DNA of 7,009 nucleotides from an uncultured Prevotellaceae bacterium (GTDB taxonomy: Bacteria; Bacteroidota; Bacteroidia; Bacteroidales; Muribaculaceae), in NCBI GenBank assembly GCA_945645715.1, contig CALZFJ010000108.1, forward strand, positions 1-7,009. Direction: 5' to 3'. The position numbers were made by a program, and so were the translations under genes. Every line of letters begins with the position of its first letter. The first letter of the stretch is position 1. Below, one piece after another: positions 6,807-7,009 of this stretch. The notes under the pieces were generated by a model, which saw only the letters and a program-made list of their open reading frames with translations, did no database searches and had not been told where the DNA came from.

Positions 6807-6830
6807 AGCGTTTAGCGTTTAGCGTTTAGC
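6807..6830. repeat. Tandem 7-bp repeat upstream of neuC
   Basis: AGCGTTT is repeated three times without interruption (6807-6827) and followed by a partial AGC (6828-6830); on the neuC coding strand it reads as repeated AAACGCT. It sits in the 57-base neuB-neuC gap and ends eight bases before the neuC ATG, where a ribosome would load. Copy number could change by slippage, shifting leader length without touching the reading frame. Confidence 0.85.
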
Positions 6831-6832
6831 GG

Positions 6833-6849
6833 CGTTCGTCGGACAAACG
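6833..6849 (-). other. Small intercistronic hairpin between neuB and neuC
   Basis: On the minus strand CGTTTGT-CCG-ACGAACG can fold into a 7-bp stem (one G-U pair) with a CCG loop, starting eight bases after the neuB stop codon. No T tract follows, so it is not a typical terminator. It could stabilise the upstream message end or modulate neuC expression; the stem is short enough to be chance. Confidence 0.35.
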
Positions 6850-6856
6850 GCAATAA

Positions 6857-7009
6857 TTACAATTCAATCAATTCATCGTAGGAAAAGTTGCGCTTGGCGC
6901 GAGTGCCGAGCACATCGTCCCACAGCATAGGCGAGATGCCATTTCCGGGACGCTTCACGGTGATATTCTCCTCGGTGAGCAGTTCGCCCTCAGCGATGTC
7001 GCGTGCAGC
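6857..7009 (-). CDS. neuB: N-acetylneuraminate synthase (NeuB family), C-terminal SAF domain fragment
   Basis: Reverse-strand translation gives the last 50 residues before a TAA stop; the rest lies beyond the right edge. The stretches ARDIAEGELLTEENITVKRP and GNGISPMLWDDVLGTRAKRN match the C-terminal SAF (antifreeze-like) domain of NeuB-type synthases, which caps the substrate pocket of the partner subunit. The family condenses ManNAc or a di-N-acetylated analogue with phosphoenolpyruvate to give sialic, legionaminic or pseudaminic acid. The direct neighbour encoding a hydrolysing 2-epimerase supports the NeuB or LegI branch over pseudaminic PseI. The exact sugar cannot be fixed from this fragment, so the symbol denotes the family. 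Confidence 0.85.
   Translation of the reverse strand, partial: AARDIAEGELLTEENITVKRPGNGISPMLWDDVLGTRAKRNFSYDELIEL

Overview
The window looks like a Bacteroidales chromosome, probably Muribaculaceae or a relative, but the family is a guess from overall feel. Two upstream regions fit the Bacteroidetes promoter pattern TTTG-N20-TAnnTTTG. Start codons lack Shine-Dalgarno sequences, and the gene content fits (AAA/DUF4143 ATPase, WG-repeat caspase-like protease, MBOAT acyltransferase, sialic-acid-type neu genes).

Layout, left to right. Positions 2-349 (+) hold the C-terminal end of an AlgI/DltB-type MBOAT O-acyltransferase. A non-coding 33-bp tandem array follows, starting on the last base of its stop codon (349-480), and runs into a good promoter (484-515) for an AAA ATPase with a DUF4143 tail (536-1900, +). 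A 169-base gap carries an A/T-rich dyad, a second near-consensus promoter (1963-1994) and a leader with two tiny upstream ORFs. It leads to a 781-residue exported protein with WG repeats, a coiled coil, a beta-rich middle and an intact C14/metacaspase-like domain (2070-4415, +). After a 77-base convergent gap, the minus strand carries the 3' part of a glycan operon, read right to left: the end of a NeuB-type synthase (6857-7009, truncated by the window edge), a complete NeuC-type hydrolysing 2-epimerase (5645-6799) and an acyltransferase-3 membrane protein (4493-5626).

How it fits together. NeuC would make ManNAc (or a di-N-acetyl analogue) from a UDP-sugar, and NeuB would condense it with phosphoenolpyruvate to a nonulosonic acid. 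The AT3 protein may O-acylate the resulting glycan. A CMP-sugar synthetase is expected but must lie outside the window. The MBOAT end on the far left is another surface-polymer acylation gene, so the ATPase and protease sit between two cell-surface modification modules. The ATPase region is visibly lower in GC than the flanks in sampled lines, which suggests an inserted accessory segment.

The most unusual items are the phased 33-bp array with an operator-like dyad in front of the ATPase, the exported WG-caspase with a long leader, the altered HxxGGx motif of the epimerase, and a 7-bp tandem repeat between neuB and neuC. I see no convincing complete new defence system.
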